DNA of 64,000 bases from Catalimonadaceae bacterium JC749 (GTDB lineage: Bacteria; Bacteroidota; Bacteroidia; Cytophagales; Cyclobacteriaceae), in the NCBI GenBank assembly GCA_021730635.1, contig JAJNNC010000003.1, positions 434,001 to 498,000 of the forward strand. Reading direction: 5' to 3'. Below, piece after piece: positions 1 through 7,898 of the stretch. Each line of letters opens with the position of its first letter. Positions within the stretch are counted from its first letter, which is position 1. The notes under the pieces were generated by a model. That model was not told the origin of the DNA. It made no database searches and saw only the letters and a program-made list of their open reading frames with translations. The position numbers and the translations under genes are program-made.

Positions 1-437
1 AGCTTCTGCTTCCATCCCAACGGTAAAGCACTCACCAGTTGATCTTTTTCTTCCCACAGCCCCAGCTTTTTCAGTACCGCTTCCGCTTTCGGTTTGATCT
101 CTCTGCGGGGCAGTCCATAGATACCACCGTAGAAACGCAGGTTCTCATACGGACTTAAATCTTCATACAAGCTAAAGCGTTGGCTCATATAACCGATATT
201 TCTACGGAGTTGCCCTGTCTGCCGGAAAATATCAAAACCACCCACTGAAGCTTTTCCTCCTGAGGGCTGAAGTAACCCACACAACATTTTGATGGCAGTC
301 GTTTTTCCGGCACCATTGGCTCCCAGAAATCCGAAGATCTCTCCTTTTTCGACCGAAAAGGATATATGGTCTACTGCTGTAAAAGCACCAAACTTCCGGG
401 TCAGGCCTTCTGCCCTGATGGCCACTTCATGGTTCAT
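1..437 (-). CDS. ABC transporter ATP-binding protein (partial, 3' end outside window)
   Basis: ATPase subunit of an ABC-2 type efflux system; it would power export through permeases expected just beyond the window edge. The first 145 residues or so are visible. They include a Walker A (GANGAGKTT), a Q-loop region (IGYMSQRFSLYEDL) and the start of the helical subdomain. The Walker B and signature lie outside. The chosen ATG (435-437) gives MNHEVAIRAEGLTRKF and overlaps the end of the upstream ATPase gene by 11 bases, which implies translational coupling. Two consecutive single-domain ATPases after an HlyD-type adaptor recall the E. coli YbhF arrangement, where two ATPase domains are fused in one protein. 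The ATPase call is secure; the substrate is unknown. Confidence 0.93.
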   Translation of the reverse strand, partial: MNHEVAIRAEGLTRKFGAFTAVDHISFSVEKGEIFGFLGANGAGKTTAIKMLCGLLQPSGGKASVGGFDIFRQTGQLRRNIGYMSQRFSLYEDLSPYENLRFYGGIYGLPRREIKPKAEAVLKKLGLWEEKDQLVSALPLGWKQK

Positions 438-1344
438 CTTCCCTGCTCATTAGTTCCATAAAACGATCTTCAATACTGGCTTCCAGTGGCTGTATGCGTA
501 CCTCCCGGTGTCCCTGCTGCGCAAGGTACTGCCGCAAAGCTTCAGATATGCCTTCCTCCTGCCGGTCGGTATAGTGTACACTTTCTCCGAAGGTGAAGGC
601 AGAAGCGGTACGATCATACCGGTTGAGATCCTGCAACAGTTGGTACATGTCCGTATTGGAATTAACAGACCACAGTGGTTTGGAAAAGCTTTTCCTGATC
701 CCTTTCGGCGTATCAATGGCCAGTACTTTTCCTTTTTGTAATAAAGCAATCTGCTCACAGCGACTGGCTTCGTCCATAAAGGGTGTGGAAACCAGTATGG
801 TGATGCCCGCACGCTTCAGATTTTTCAGCATATCCCAGAATTCCTTTCTGGAAACAGGATCTACCCCGGTCGTAGGTTCGTCCAGAAACAGCACTTGTGG
901 ACTGTGAACAAGCGCACAGCACAAAGCCAGCTTCTGTTTCATCCCTCCTGACAGGGCACCCGCTCTGCGGTCTTTGAAGGGTTCTATCTGCACATAGATA
1001 TCCTTGATGAGATGATAGCTCTCCCGGATGGTAGTCCCAAAAATGGTGGCGAAAAATGATAGGTTTTCTTCTACGGTAAGGTCCTGATATAGCGAAAACC
1101 GCCCCGGCATGTAGCCTACCTGTTTGCGTATTTTTTTGTAATCTTTCCGGATGTCCCATTCTCCTACCCTGGCCTGACCTTCATCAGGGAGCAACAAGGT
1201 GGTAAGAATACGAAACAGCGTGGTTTTCCCGGCCCCATCCGGACCGATCAGGCCAAACAGTTGCCCTTGCACCACGTCAAAGGAAATGTCCTGTAAGGCT
1301 TTCGTACTTTCATAAGATTTGACAATATGCGCTACTTGTATCAT
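427..1344 (-). CDS. ABC transporter ATP-binding protein (YbhF half-like)
   Basis: A 305-residue single-domain ATPase of the CcmA/NatA group. Walker A is GPDGAGKTT near residues 34-42, the signature is LSGGMKQKL near 131-139, and Walker B with the catalytic Glu is VLFLDEPTTG near 151-160. The C-terminal 80 residues form the accessory tail common in drug-export ATPases. It lies 12 bases after hlyD and overlaps the next ATPase gene, so it is part of the tolC-hlyD-ABC-ABC operon. The two ATPases probably form a heterodimer acting with downstream ABC-2 permeases, by analogy with YbhGFSR. That partnership is inferred. The substrate cannot be read from the sequence; drugs or cationic toxins are the usual guess. 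Confidence 0.95.
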   Translation of the reverse strand: MIQVAHIVKSYESTKALQDISFDVVQGQLFGLIGPDGAGKTTLFRILTTLLLPDEGQARVGEWDIRKDYKKIRKQVGYMPGRFSLYQDLTVEENLSFFATIFGTTIRESYHLIKDIYVQIEPFKDRRAGALSGGMKQKLALCCALVHSPQVLFLDEPTTGVDPVSRKEFWDMLKNLKRAGITILVSTPFMDEASRCEQIALLQKGKVLAIDTPKGIRKSFSKPLWSVNSNTDMYQLLQDLNRYDRTASAFTFGESVHYTDRQEEGISEALRQYLAQQGHREVRIQPLEASIEDRFMELMSREDEP

Positions 1345-1356
1345 GATTTTGTTAGA

Positions 1357-2271
1357 TTAAGGATGGTTGGCCAGCGATTCCTCCCGGTTGAGAAAGTTTA
1401 TCTCCCCGGGCATACCGATCTTCAGGCTGCCATCATTGGGTACTCTTACCTTCACGGCATAGACCAGGTCTACTCTCTCGTCTTTGGTTTGGATCACCTT
1501 GGGTGTGAATTCAGCCTGATCGGAAATCCAGGCAACAGTACCACTAAGCTTTTTATAGGCATCAGCGCTGCTGTCAATGAGTATTTCAGCTTCCTGTCCT
1601 AATTTTACATGAGCCAGCTGGCTGCCGCTGATGTATACCTTTAGATGGAGCGTATCCAGACTGGCCATCCGGAAAAGGGGTGTGCCTGTGGTTGCCATCT
1701 CACCAGGCTCCGCTATCTTCAGTAAGACCCGGCCTGTGATGGGTGCCTGAATTTTGGCGTCCTGCAATTGTTCCTCGATCTGGGCAATCTGGGTTTGTAT
1801 CATCTGTTGTTCACTCACCAGCGGATCCTGCTGGGTCTGGGCTGATTGAATTTGTCTTTCCAGCACCGTTACCTGTGCCTGCAGGTCATCTACCTGCTTT
1901 TGTGTGGCTGCCCCTTCCTGCGCCAGGGCCTGAAATCGTTTCAGTTCCTTTTCTGCATTTCTTTTCTGCTCCAGCAATACGGCGACCTGGGAAGTGACAC
2001 CCGGAGAACGGGATTGTATCGTCCGGGCCTGGGCCTGCAACTGTTGTTTCCTTAAGTACAGTTGGGTGGTATCGATCAGCCCGACATACTGCCCCTGTTG
2101 CAGGGTCTGACCTTCTGTCACCTGCAACGATTGGATTTTTCCGGCCACTTCAGCCGATACCGTTACTTCTGTTGTTTCGAAATTGCCGTATGCATCGGCT
2201 CTCTCGTTGTTCTGCTGACAGGCAACTCCGGCCATCATCAGATTCAAATAAATCAGGATATTTCTCTTCAT
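1357..2271 (-). CDS. HlyD-family periplasmic adaptor lipoprotein
   Basis: A 304-residue membrane fusion protein linking the inner-membrane ABC exporter to the outer-membrane TolC channel. The N-terminus has a short hydrophobic segment ending in a lipobox (AGVAC, Cys about 18), so it is probably lipid-anchored. A biotinyl-lipoyl-like half (VSAEVAGKIQSLQVTEGQ) is followed by a long Gln/Ala-rich coiled coil (about residues 75-170), the second lipoyl half (IQAPITGRVLLKIAEPGE) and a beta-barrel domain. The gene starts one base after the tolC stop and is followed 12 bases later by the first ATPase. It resembles E. coli YbhG/YhiI. Family assignment is firm; the transported compound is not known. Confidence 0.93.
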   Translation of the reverse strand: MKRNILIYLNLMMAGVACQQNNERADAYGNFETTEVTVSAEVAGKIQSLQVTEGQTLQQGQYVGLIDTTQLYLRKQQLQAQARTIQSRSPGVTSQVAVLLEQKRNAEKELKRFQALAQEGAATQKQVDDLQAQVTVLERQIQSAQTQQDPLVSEQQMIQTQIAQIEEQLQDAKIQAPITGRVLLKIAEPGEMATTGTPLFRMASLDTLHLKVYISGSQLAHVKLGQEAEILIDSSADAYKKLSGTVAWISDQAEFTPKVIQTKDERVDLVYAVKVRVPNDGSLKIGMPGEINFLNREESLANHP

Positions 2272-2272
2272 A

Positions 2273-3553
2273 TCAGAATGTTCCTTTTTCGGTTACATAA
2301 TTAATTTTTGCCTGGGTCAGCTGTAAAGTATGCCATTCCAACTGGAGTCTGGCCTGCTGCTCTGCATTGACAGCGTCCACATACTCGGTAGAAGTGATCA
2401 CACCATGGTCCAGTTGAGCAGAAGATAGCTGGCGGATTTTTTCCTGTATCCTGACAATCTCCTCGTCATCGGTGATAGCGGCCTGCAAGCGGGTGATGTC
2501 GGCCAGTTGCTGCTCCAGGTTCAGCTGAATATTCCGTTCCAGATTTTCTTTCCCGGTTTGCAGTACTTCTGACTGCACCGCCAGTACTTCTTTCTCCCGG
2601 CGGCTGCTATGCCAGTTCCAGAAGTTCCAGCTCACCTTTGCCCCTACCATATAGAAAGGAGATACAGAGGCATCAAAAAAATTAAATGGATTAGGATAAC
2701 CGTAACCTCCCTGGGCAAAAGCTGATACTTTGGGTAAGGTTTTCGCCTCTACCAGTTGGGTATGGGTGGCTAACTTTCTTTGTTGAAAATCAAACATCTC
2801 CAGTTCCGGACGATAAAGATTTTCCTGAAGGTCTATGGATACGTCAGCGGGCATTGCCAGTGGCTGCGTGTCTGTGATCTCCGTTCCGGTCAGGATGCCC
2901 AGACTGGTACGAGCAGCTTTTGCTTTTTCCTGACTTTCCCGGATTTGCTGTTGCAACCGCAGCATTTCCGCCTCTACTTTCAGCACTTCACTCTCCAGCA
3001 CCACGCCACCCTGCACACCTGCCTGCAGCGTCTTCACCTTTTCTTCCAGTAACTGTAAAGTGGATTGCAGAATAGCCTTCGACTGCTCAGCCAGTAAGAC
3101 TGACAAATATACCTGATTCACCTGTTTTTTCAGCTGCTGTACGTCCACCAACACCTGTTGCTGGTCTATTTGTAACTGATCTTTCTCCACCGCTTTATGG
3201 GCTCTGGTTGTGCCGCCATCGTAAATGGTCTGGTTCAGGTCAAGGCTTACCTGCCACCTTTCATGCGGTAGTTCCAGACGCTCCATATTGGGTTGAGAAA
3301 AAGGCAGTTCGACCACCTCCGACTGGTAGGAAGCCTGTCCGTTGAGTGCCAGTCCTGGCAGAAAATTGGTTTGTAAATTCCGGATTCGGAGGGCAAAAGC
3401 TTCATCATAAAGCATTTGCTGCCTGAGTATGGGAAAATTTTTCTCTGCCAGCTGATAACTCTCTGCGAGCGTGAGGGTGTCGGCACCGGTGGCGGAAAAG
3501 CTTTTTATGAGAAGGCCAATTCCTAAGCAAATAATATAAAGATTTTTAGCCAT
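2273..3553 (-). CDS. TolC-family outer-membrane efflux protein
   Basis: A 426-residue outer-membrane channel. It has a signal peptide (MAKNLYIICLGIGLLIKSFS...), two repeats of long helices, and TolC/NodT-like features such as NLDLNQTIYDGG-type and SWNFWNWHSSRREKEV segments where the barrel strands enter the periplasmic helical tunnel. It is the first of the exporter structural genes and is translationally close to hlyD (1-base gap). Its ATG sits inside a copy of the TTTACCCAAAT palindrome also found before the neighbouring small gene and tetR, so the TetR protein probably represses it directly. The TolC call is secure from length, helix pattern and context. Confidence 0.93.
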   Translation of the reverse strand: MAKNLYIICLGIGLLIKSFSATGADTLTLAESYQLAEKNFPILRQQMLYDEAFALRIRNLQTNFLPGLALNGQASYQSEVVELPFSQPNMERLELPHERWQVSLDLNQTIYDGGTTRAHKAVEKDQLQIDQQQVLVDVQQLKKQVNQVYLSVLLAEQSKAILQSTLQLLEEKVKTLQAGVQGGVVLESEVLKVEAEMLRLQQQIRESQEKAKAARTSLGILTGTEITDTQPLAMPADVSIDLQENLYRPELEMFDFQQRKLATHTQLVEAKTLPKVSAFAQGGYGYPNPFNFFDASVSPFYMVGAKVSWNFWNWHSSRREKEVLAVQSEVLQTGKENLERNIQLNLEQQLADITRLQAAITDDEEIVRIQEKIRQLSSAQLDHGVITSTEYVDAVNAEQQARLQLEWHTLQLTQAKINYVTEKGTF

Positions 3554-3562
3554 TTGGGTAAA
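3545..3562 (-). promoter_or_regulatory. Putative TetR operator overlapping the tolC start codon
   Basis: On the minus strand the site reads TTTACCCAAATGGCTAAA, and the tolC ATG lies inside it. It differs from the other two copies (4063-4080, 4708-4723) mainly by one C in the right arm (GGCTAAA instead of GGTAAA/GGGTAA). Overlap with the start codon implies occlusion of initiation, or an internal promoter just upstream. Its role as the TetR site is inferred from the repeated occurrence. Confidence 0.6.
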
Positions 3563-3577
3563 TTTTAGACAAAAAAT

Positions 3578-4057
3578 TTATAGTGCACGATATTGAGTCA
3601 TATATTTTTGAAACCACTGTTGCTGCACCACCGCTCCGGTCTGCTCCATCAGCAAAAAGAAGGAAGTCACTTTGGCAGCCGGTAGGGAGGCATGCATCAG
3701 CACACTGTATTTCTTTTTAAGGTCCAGGGTTTTCCCTTCCAGCAGAAGCCAACGCTGGTGAAGGCTGTGGTAAGCATCCTCGGAAATGGCATGTTTGGTA
3801 AGGGCATTCATGAGCTTGACCTGCTGATCGATAAGCGGATGAAACTCATGCAACATCTGCTCAAAAATAGGCTGGAAAATTTTCTCCTCTTTCCGTGTAA
3901 ACGAAATCTGATCATCTACCAGCTTTTCCAACTCCACCATGATCATGTCGTATTGCCTGTGCGACAGGCTATGGATTTCTGCCTGTGACCGGACTTCTAC
4001 CAAGGGCAGTAAGGCCAGCACAAATATCAATAGGATCATTCGACTAATGGGTTTCAT
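3578..4057 (-). CDS. Small predicted periplasmic helical protein, function unknown
   Basis: A 159-residue protein with a clear signal peptide (MKPISRMILLIFVLALLPLVEVRSQA). The mature part is almost entirely helical and charged, for example LVDDQISFTRKEEKIFQPIFEQ and GKTLDLKKKYSVLMHASLPA. I do not recognise a family. Size, export and helical make-up recall Spy/CpxP-like periplasmic proteins, but the LTxxQ motifs of that family are not evident. It sits between tetR and tolC on the same strand, with a perfect-arm copy of the shared palindrome just before its ATG. It is therefore probably co-regulated with the efflux pump and may sense or buffer the toxic substrate; this role is a guess from position. 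Confidence 0.8.
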   Translation of the reverse strand: MKPISRMILLIFVLALLPLVEVRSQAEIHSLSHRQYDMIMVELEKLVDDQISFTRKEEKIFQPIFEQMLHEFHPLIDQQVKLMNALTKHAISEDAYHSLHQRWLLLEGKTLDLKKKYSVLMHASLPAAKVTSFFLLMEQTGAVVQQQWFQKYMTQYRAL

Positions 4058-4062
4058 AACAT

Positions 4063-4080
4063 TTTACCTATTTGGGTAAA
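4063..4080 (-). promoter_or_regulatory. Putative TetR operator upstream of the small periplasmic gene
   Basis: Minus-strand TTTACCCAAATAGGTAAA has perfect 6-base arms (TTTACC/GGTAAA). It lies six bases before the ATG at 4057. It is the second of three copies of this motif in 1.2 kb, each at the head of a gene in the tetR-tolC cluster. Confidence 0.68.
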
Positions 4081-4096
4081 TTATACGTAAAAAAAT

Positions 4097-4705
4097 TTAT
4101 GGGGTTAAAGCATCTCTCATAAATTGCACAATATGTTTTTTGCGCTCCTGAATTAGCTGTGTAAACTGCTGGTTATCCTGTTTCAGCACTACCTGTAATA
4201 AAGGCCTCGCCAGAAAAGGAAAAACACACATTGCCATCAGATTCATCAGAAATTGCCTGGGGTCTATCGGTTTTATTCTTTTTTCCTCGACTTCTTTTTG
4301 TACTGTCCGCACTAAAGCGCTGATGTTTTGGATCAATTTATCTTTAAAATAGACTTCGATGAAAGCATCTGCGTTCGTGTTGATTTCATTAAACACAAAG
4401 CGAGGTAATGAAGGGTTTTTCAACAACAGGCTAATGTACTCGTCCACAAACAGTTCCAGCTTATCGAACAAAGAGGCTTCTGATGCCACCACTCCTTCAA
4501 TGTTAAACATTATCTGATTAAAACTCTTTTTAAAGATAGCCTCAAATAGCTTATGCTTGGTCTTAAAGTAATAATGCAGCAGCCCTTTGTTGATGCTGGC
4601 ATGGTCGGCAATTTCCTGCATGCGTGCGCCATCAAATCCTTTCTGCTGAAAAACTTCCTCGGCGGCATGCAATATTTTCTCTTCTGTATTTCGATCTCTC
4701 TTCAT
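4097..4705 (-). CDS. TetR/AcrR-family transcriptional regulator
   Basis: About 202 residues starting at the ATG at 4703-4705 (MKRDRNTEEKILHAAEEVF). A longer reading frame upstream exists, but the TetR fold starts here. The N-terminal helix-turn-helix is typical: RMQEIADHASINKGLLHYYFKTKHKLFEAIF. The C-terminal half is a helical ligand-binding and dimer domain. It is the first gene of the cluster and is followed by the periplasmic protein, tolC, hlyD and the ABC genes in the same direction. A perfect inverted repeat with 7-base arms lies right before its start codon, so it probably represses itself and the pump. The ligand is unknown. Confidence 0.94.
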   Translation of the reverse strand: MKRDRNTEEKILHAAEEVFQQKGFDGARMQEIADHASINKGLLHYYFKTKHKLFEAIFKKSFNQIMFNIEGVVASEASLFDKLELFVDEYISLLLKNPSLPRFVFNEINTNADAFIEVYFKDKLIQNISALVRTVQKEVEEKRIKPIDPRQFLMNLMAMCVFPFLARPLLQVVLKQDNQQFTQLIQERKKHIVQFMRDALTP

Positions 4706-4707
4706 GT

Positions 4708-4723
4708 TTACCCATTTGGGTAA
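4708..4723 (-). promoter_or_regulatory. Putative TetR autoregulatory operator
   Basis: TTACCCAAATGGGTAA is a perfect inverted repeat (arms TTACCCA/TGGGTAA around AA) ending two bases before the tetR ATG. It lies in the divergent gap shared with the LytS-like kinase gene at 4896, so it might influence that gene too. It is the most symmetrical of the three copies. Confidence 0.7.
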
Positions 4724-4895
4724 TTTTTTCAATGTTATAAAATCTTTACGAATTGGCCAAAAAAAAGTTTTAACGCTGTCGGAATAATTAATATACTTAC
4801 CTTCCTGAAAATCAACTTTTCTCAACCAGCAGAGTATAGGGCCAGCAATGATATCTGGTAAATGTTGCGGTCCTTCAGGGGCATATGGATTTGGT

Positions 4896-5921
4896 ATGAG
4901 CACAAAAGTAACCCATGTTCTGAGTCACCTGGCAGGGATTGTTTTTTTTCTGACCATCCCTCTTGTTTTTTCTCCTGAGCAGCAGATCGGCCCTCACTTG
5001 CAAAGGGAATGGTTCAGCTATTTGCTGATGGTTGGCTTTTTTTATTTGAACTATCATGTTTTAATCCCAAGGCTTTATTTTCACAAGAAATACTTTTGGT
5101 TTGTGACCCTCATTCTGGCCTGCTACCTTTTCATTACATTTTTACCCCAGCAAGTTTTTCAATTTACCGATCCTTTTGAAGGAAGAGGCGGTCCTTTCCC
5201 TCCCCCTCCCGGCACTTCCGGCCCTCCCAGTCCGGAACTGATGCGGCATGTAGGGCATACAATATTCTTGTTTTTTCTAGTAGTTTTTCTATCCCTGGCC
5301 ATGAAGATCAACAGCCAGTGGAAACAAACCGAAAAAGAAAGGCTCCATACAGAATTATCATTTCTGAAAGCGCAGGTAAACCCTCATTTCTTATTCAATA
5401 CCCTTAACAGTATCTATGCCCTTGCCATAGAAAAGTCAGAGGAAACGGCCCATGCCGTGGTGAAACTTTCGGGCATGATGCGTTATGTGTTGCATGATGC
5501 CCGGCAGGATTTTGTTTCATTACCACGCGAACTGGAATGCATTGGTGATTTCATAGACCTGCAAAAAATCAGATGGGGTGATTCGATCCCTATTCATTAC
5601 CAGGTAACGGGTGACCCTTCCGGCAAGCGCATTGCGCCAGTCATTCTGCAACCCTTTATTGAGAATGCCTTCAAACATGGAGTGAGCACGGAAGAAAAAG
5701 CTCCTATTGACATTCTTATTCATATAGGAAAAGAGTGGGTAAGCATGCAGGTAAGGAATGTCAAAGTAAAGTCTGCCCATGCACACGAAGAGAAAAGTGG
5801 GTTGGGTATTGAAAACACCCGGCTGCGGCTGGACCTGATCTATCCGTCTGCCTATACATTGACCCTTCAGGAAGATGAAAAAACGTTTCAGATCAACTTA
5901 CAGTTAAACCTTAAAAGCTGA
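4896..5921 (+). CDS. LytS-type sensor histidine kinase (His_kinase family)
   Basis: About 341 residues from the ATG at 4896; an ATG at 4848 is in frame but adds no recognisable sequence. Four hydrophobic segments (about residues 12-27, 39-57, 66-86, 119-137) make a membrane sensor. A Pro/Gly-rich loop (FPPPPGTSGPPSP) separates the third and fourth. The cytoplasmic part has the phospho-acceptor motif NPHFLFNTLN (His about 164) and an ATPase region with PFIENAFKHG and SGLGIENTRLRL. This is the LytS/YehU class. The response regulator starts six bases after the stop, so the two form one operon. No periplasmic sensor domain is present, so the signal is probably membrane-borne or integral. The signal is unknown. 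Confidence 0.94.
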   Translation: MSTKVTHVLSHLAGIVFFLTIPLVFSPEQQIGPHLQREWFSYLLMVGFFYLNYHVLIPRLYFHKKYFWFVTLILACYLFITFLPQQVFQFTDPFEGRGGPFPPPPGTSGPPSPELMRHVGHTIFLFFLVVFLSLAMKINSQWKQTEKERLHTELSFLKAQVNPHFLFNTLNSIYALAIEKSEETAHAVVKLSGMMRYVLHDARQDFVSLPRELECIGDFIDLQKIRWGDSIPIHYQVTGDPSGKRIAPVILQPFIENAFKHGVSTEEKAPIDILIHIGKEWVSMQVRNVKVKSAHAHEEKSGLGIENTRLRLDLIYPSAYTLTLQEDEKTFQINLQLNLKS

Positions 5922-5927
5922 TATCAG

Positions 5928-6614
5928 ATGATCACTGCCATTGCCCTGGATGATGAAACCCCTGCGTTGAAAGTCATAGAAAGCTTTTGCAGTAAAGTTG
6001 ATTTTATCAACCTGCAAAAAACATTCACCAGCACGCTTGAAGCCAAGCACTATCTGGATCAATACCCGGCGGATCTGATCTTCCTAGATATCAATATGCC
6101 AGCGGCATCGGGCATTGATTTTTACAAAGCTATCCGGCAGGATACGATGGTTATATTCACCACAGCCTATAGTGAATACGCGGTAGAAGGATTTAACCTC
6201 AAAGCGGTAGACTACCTGCTGAAACCCTTTAAGTTTGACCGCTTCTTGCAGGCGGTAGAAAAAGCCAGAGACTTTTATGCGCTGACAAAAAGTAAAACAG
6301 CCTCCCCCTATCTGTTTATCCGGGCTGATTACAGTCTGATCAAAGTCGACTTTGATAATATTCTTTTCGTTGAGGCGATGGAAGATTATTTAAGAATACG
6401 CCTGAAACAGCAAAGACCCGTAGTGGCCCGGATGACCATGAAGCATATGGAAGAGAAACTACCCCCAAATAGGTTTGTCAGGGTTCACAGGTCTTATATT
6501 GTGAGTATCAGCAAAATTGATAACGTGCGAAGCAGGACAGTAGTGGTGGAAGGAACAGAAATCCCTGTGAGCAAAGGATACATGGATCACCTGAGGCAGG
6601 CTATTCAATCCTAG
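5928..6614 (+). CDS. LytTR-family response regulator
   Basis: A 228-residue regulator. The receiver domain (about 1-120) has the acidic pair DDE near residue 8, the phosphorylation site LIFLDINMP (Asp54) and the conserved Lys in YLLKPFKFDRF. The C-terminal LytTR DNA-binding domain (about 130-228) includes LFVEAMEDYLRI and RVHRSYIVSISKID. It follows the kinase by six bases and is its expected partner. Targets are not evident; LytTR proteins bind direct repeats, and I found no convincing pair in the flanking gaps. It converges on the pirin gene with only 14 bases between the two stops. Confidence 0.95.
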   Translation: MITAIALDDETPALKVIESFCSKVDFINLQKTFTSTLEAKHYLDQYPADLIFLDINMPAASGIDFYKAIRQDTMVIFTTAYSEYAVEGFNLKAVDYLLKPFKFDRFLQAVEKARDFYALTKSKTASPYLFIRADYSLIKVDFDNILFVEAMEDYLRIRLKQQRPVVARMTMKHMEEKLPPNRFVRVHRSYIVSISKIDNVRSRTVVVEGTEIPVSKGYMDHLRQAIQS

Positions 6615-6628
6615 TTTCTTCACAAAGA

Positions 6629-7348
6629 TTACCTTACTACTTCCGGCTGTGTATCCATGGCCAGCAACAACAGAATAGCTTCCGGTGAAAGCGCTTCAAA
6701 CGCCACTTCTTCTACACCCCACAAGGCCAATCCATCACGAGACTCTAACAACCTGTCCTCCACCTCCAAGACACCCTCTATAACGAAAGCAAACACACCG
6801 GCCGTAGGGTTTTTGAGCGTATAACTGCCTGATTGCCTCCCACCAAACTTCCCGATACTGCCTAACACTATATTGGAATTTCTATTTTCGTAGAACAGCA
6901 TAGGAAGTAAACAGTTCGGATACATTTCCAAATCGAATACACCCACACTGCCCTTGACAGGCTCTATGGATACCTGCAGGCCTATCTGAAAAAAGTTGAC
7001 CAGCTCATTGCGATAAGGATTCGATATTTCAACAGCGATATCCTTTACGGGATGCAGCAGACAGGCTTGTCCGGCTTCTACAAAACCGTTACTTTCTCCT
7101 TTATAGGCAATGCCACCTACTACAGGTAATAACAACAGCGATGTCCCTTGCTGTACCCAAGTGGTGGTATGGGCTCCTCCGTTCAGCGTATCGTCATTAA
7201 AAAACAAGAGGTTACCCACCGCTTCCTTGTGTTGAGCAAAATAGGTACCCCTATTAAAAGTATGATAACTGCGGTAGTCATTACCTTGCTGCGTAATGCC
7301 ACGCTGAGAAGACACATATATTTTCCCCTGAGACTGCGGTATGGTCAT
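6629..7348 (-). CDS. Pirin-family cupin protein
   Basis: A 239-residue protein of the pirin/YhhW group. Two cupin-like halves are visible. The first contains FNDDTLNGGAHTTTWVQQG and a conserved LLLLPVVGGIAYKG turn. The second begins around SNIVLGSIGKFGGRQSGSYTL and ends in FVIEGVLEVEDRLLESRDGLALWG. Pirins are metal-binding; some are quercetin dioxygenases. The His/Glu metal set of active quercetinases is not clear here, since only one His lies near the usual position, so activity is uncertain. It is twelve bases downstream of an orphan gene and close to an intradiol dioxygenase on the same strand, which suggests a small operon for aromatic compounds, but this is inference. Confidence 0.8.
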   Translation of the reverse strand: MTIPQSQGKIYVSSQRGITQQGNDYRSYHTFNRGTYFAQHKEAVGNLLFFNDDTLNGGAHTTTWVQQGTSLLLLPVVGGIAYKGESNGFVEAGQACLLHPVKDIAVEISNPYRNELVNFFQIGLQVSIEPVKGSVGVFDLEMYPNCLLPMLFYENRNSNIVLGSIGKFGGRQSGSYTLKNPTAGVFAFVIEGVLEVEDRLLESRDGLALWGVEEVAFEALSPEAILLLLAMDTQPEVVR

Positions 7349-7359
7349 GGCTTGTTAAC

Positions 7360-7875
7360 TTACAATATTTTAAAGAAAGAAATACTCAGATGCGGTATCA
7401 TACTGACCAGGTCGGTTTCTACCTCCTCTCCCATTTGCAGGGCTTCCAACTGATCGCCCGGTGCCAATAACAGTTGCTTGTCTACCGTGTCTATCCAGAT
7501 CAGGGGTTCGCTGTAAAACTGTATGGCCACCTGATGTTGTTTTTTATCCCGAATGTGAGATTGCACCATCTCAAAACGAAAATTTTTGAAAGAGATACAC
7601 GGTTTGCCAAACACATTGGTCACATCCGGTATCCTTTCTTGCAGTTGACGGATATAGCCGACAGCCGCCGTACTCACCAGATAATGCATTTGATCAGCTT
7701 TGGGAATATGCTTTATCATTTCCTGAAAGGTGGTATATTTCCCCGACTGGTCAAATTGTTGCGCCTGCAAATAAAACTCTTTGTAAGTATCTTCAAATAC
7801 ATATTGCTCCCATAGCCTGGAAGCAGTACTATCAATGAGCTTACGATAACTCAGCCGGATCATTCCTTTGCGCAT
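7360..7875 (-). CDS. Hypothetical protein, unrecognised
   Basis: A 171-residue soluble protein with no signal peptide and no family I recognise. The N-terminal 75 residues are helical and aromatic-rich (SRLWEQYVFEDTYKEFYLQ). The C-terminal half looks like beta strands (FKNFRFEMVQSHIRDKKQHQ, WIDTVDKQLLLAPGDQ). It starts at MRKGMIRLSY; the inner Met at residue 5 is an alternative. It lies between the dioxygenase gene (23-base gap) and pirin (11-base gap) on the same strand, so all three are probably co-transcribed. The open frame, ordinary codon use and tight spacing support a real gene. Confidence 0.65.
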   Translation of the reverse strand: MRKGMIRLSYRKLIDSTASRLWEQYVFEDTYKEFYLQAQQFDQSGKYTTFQEMIKHIPKADQMHYLVSTAAVGYIRQLQERIPDVTNVFGKPCISFKNFRFEMVQSHIRDKKQHQVAIQFYSEPLIWIDTVDKQLLLAPGDQLEALQMGEEVETDLVSMIPHLSISFFKIL

Positions 7876-7898
7876 AGGCTTAGAAAATTAAAAGGATA

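Noticed and set aside
4848-4895. Earlier in-frame start for the LytS-like kinase
   Set aside because: The added 16 residues carry no membrane or domain features and the ATG at 4896 fits the family start.
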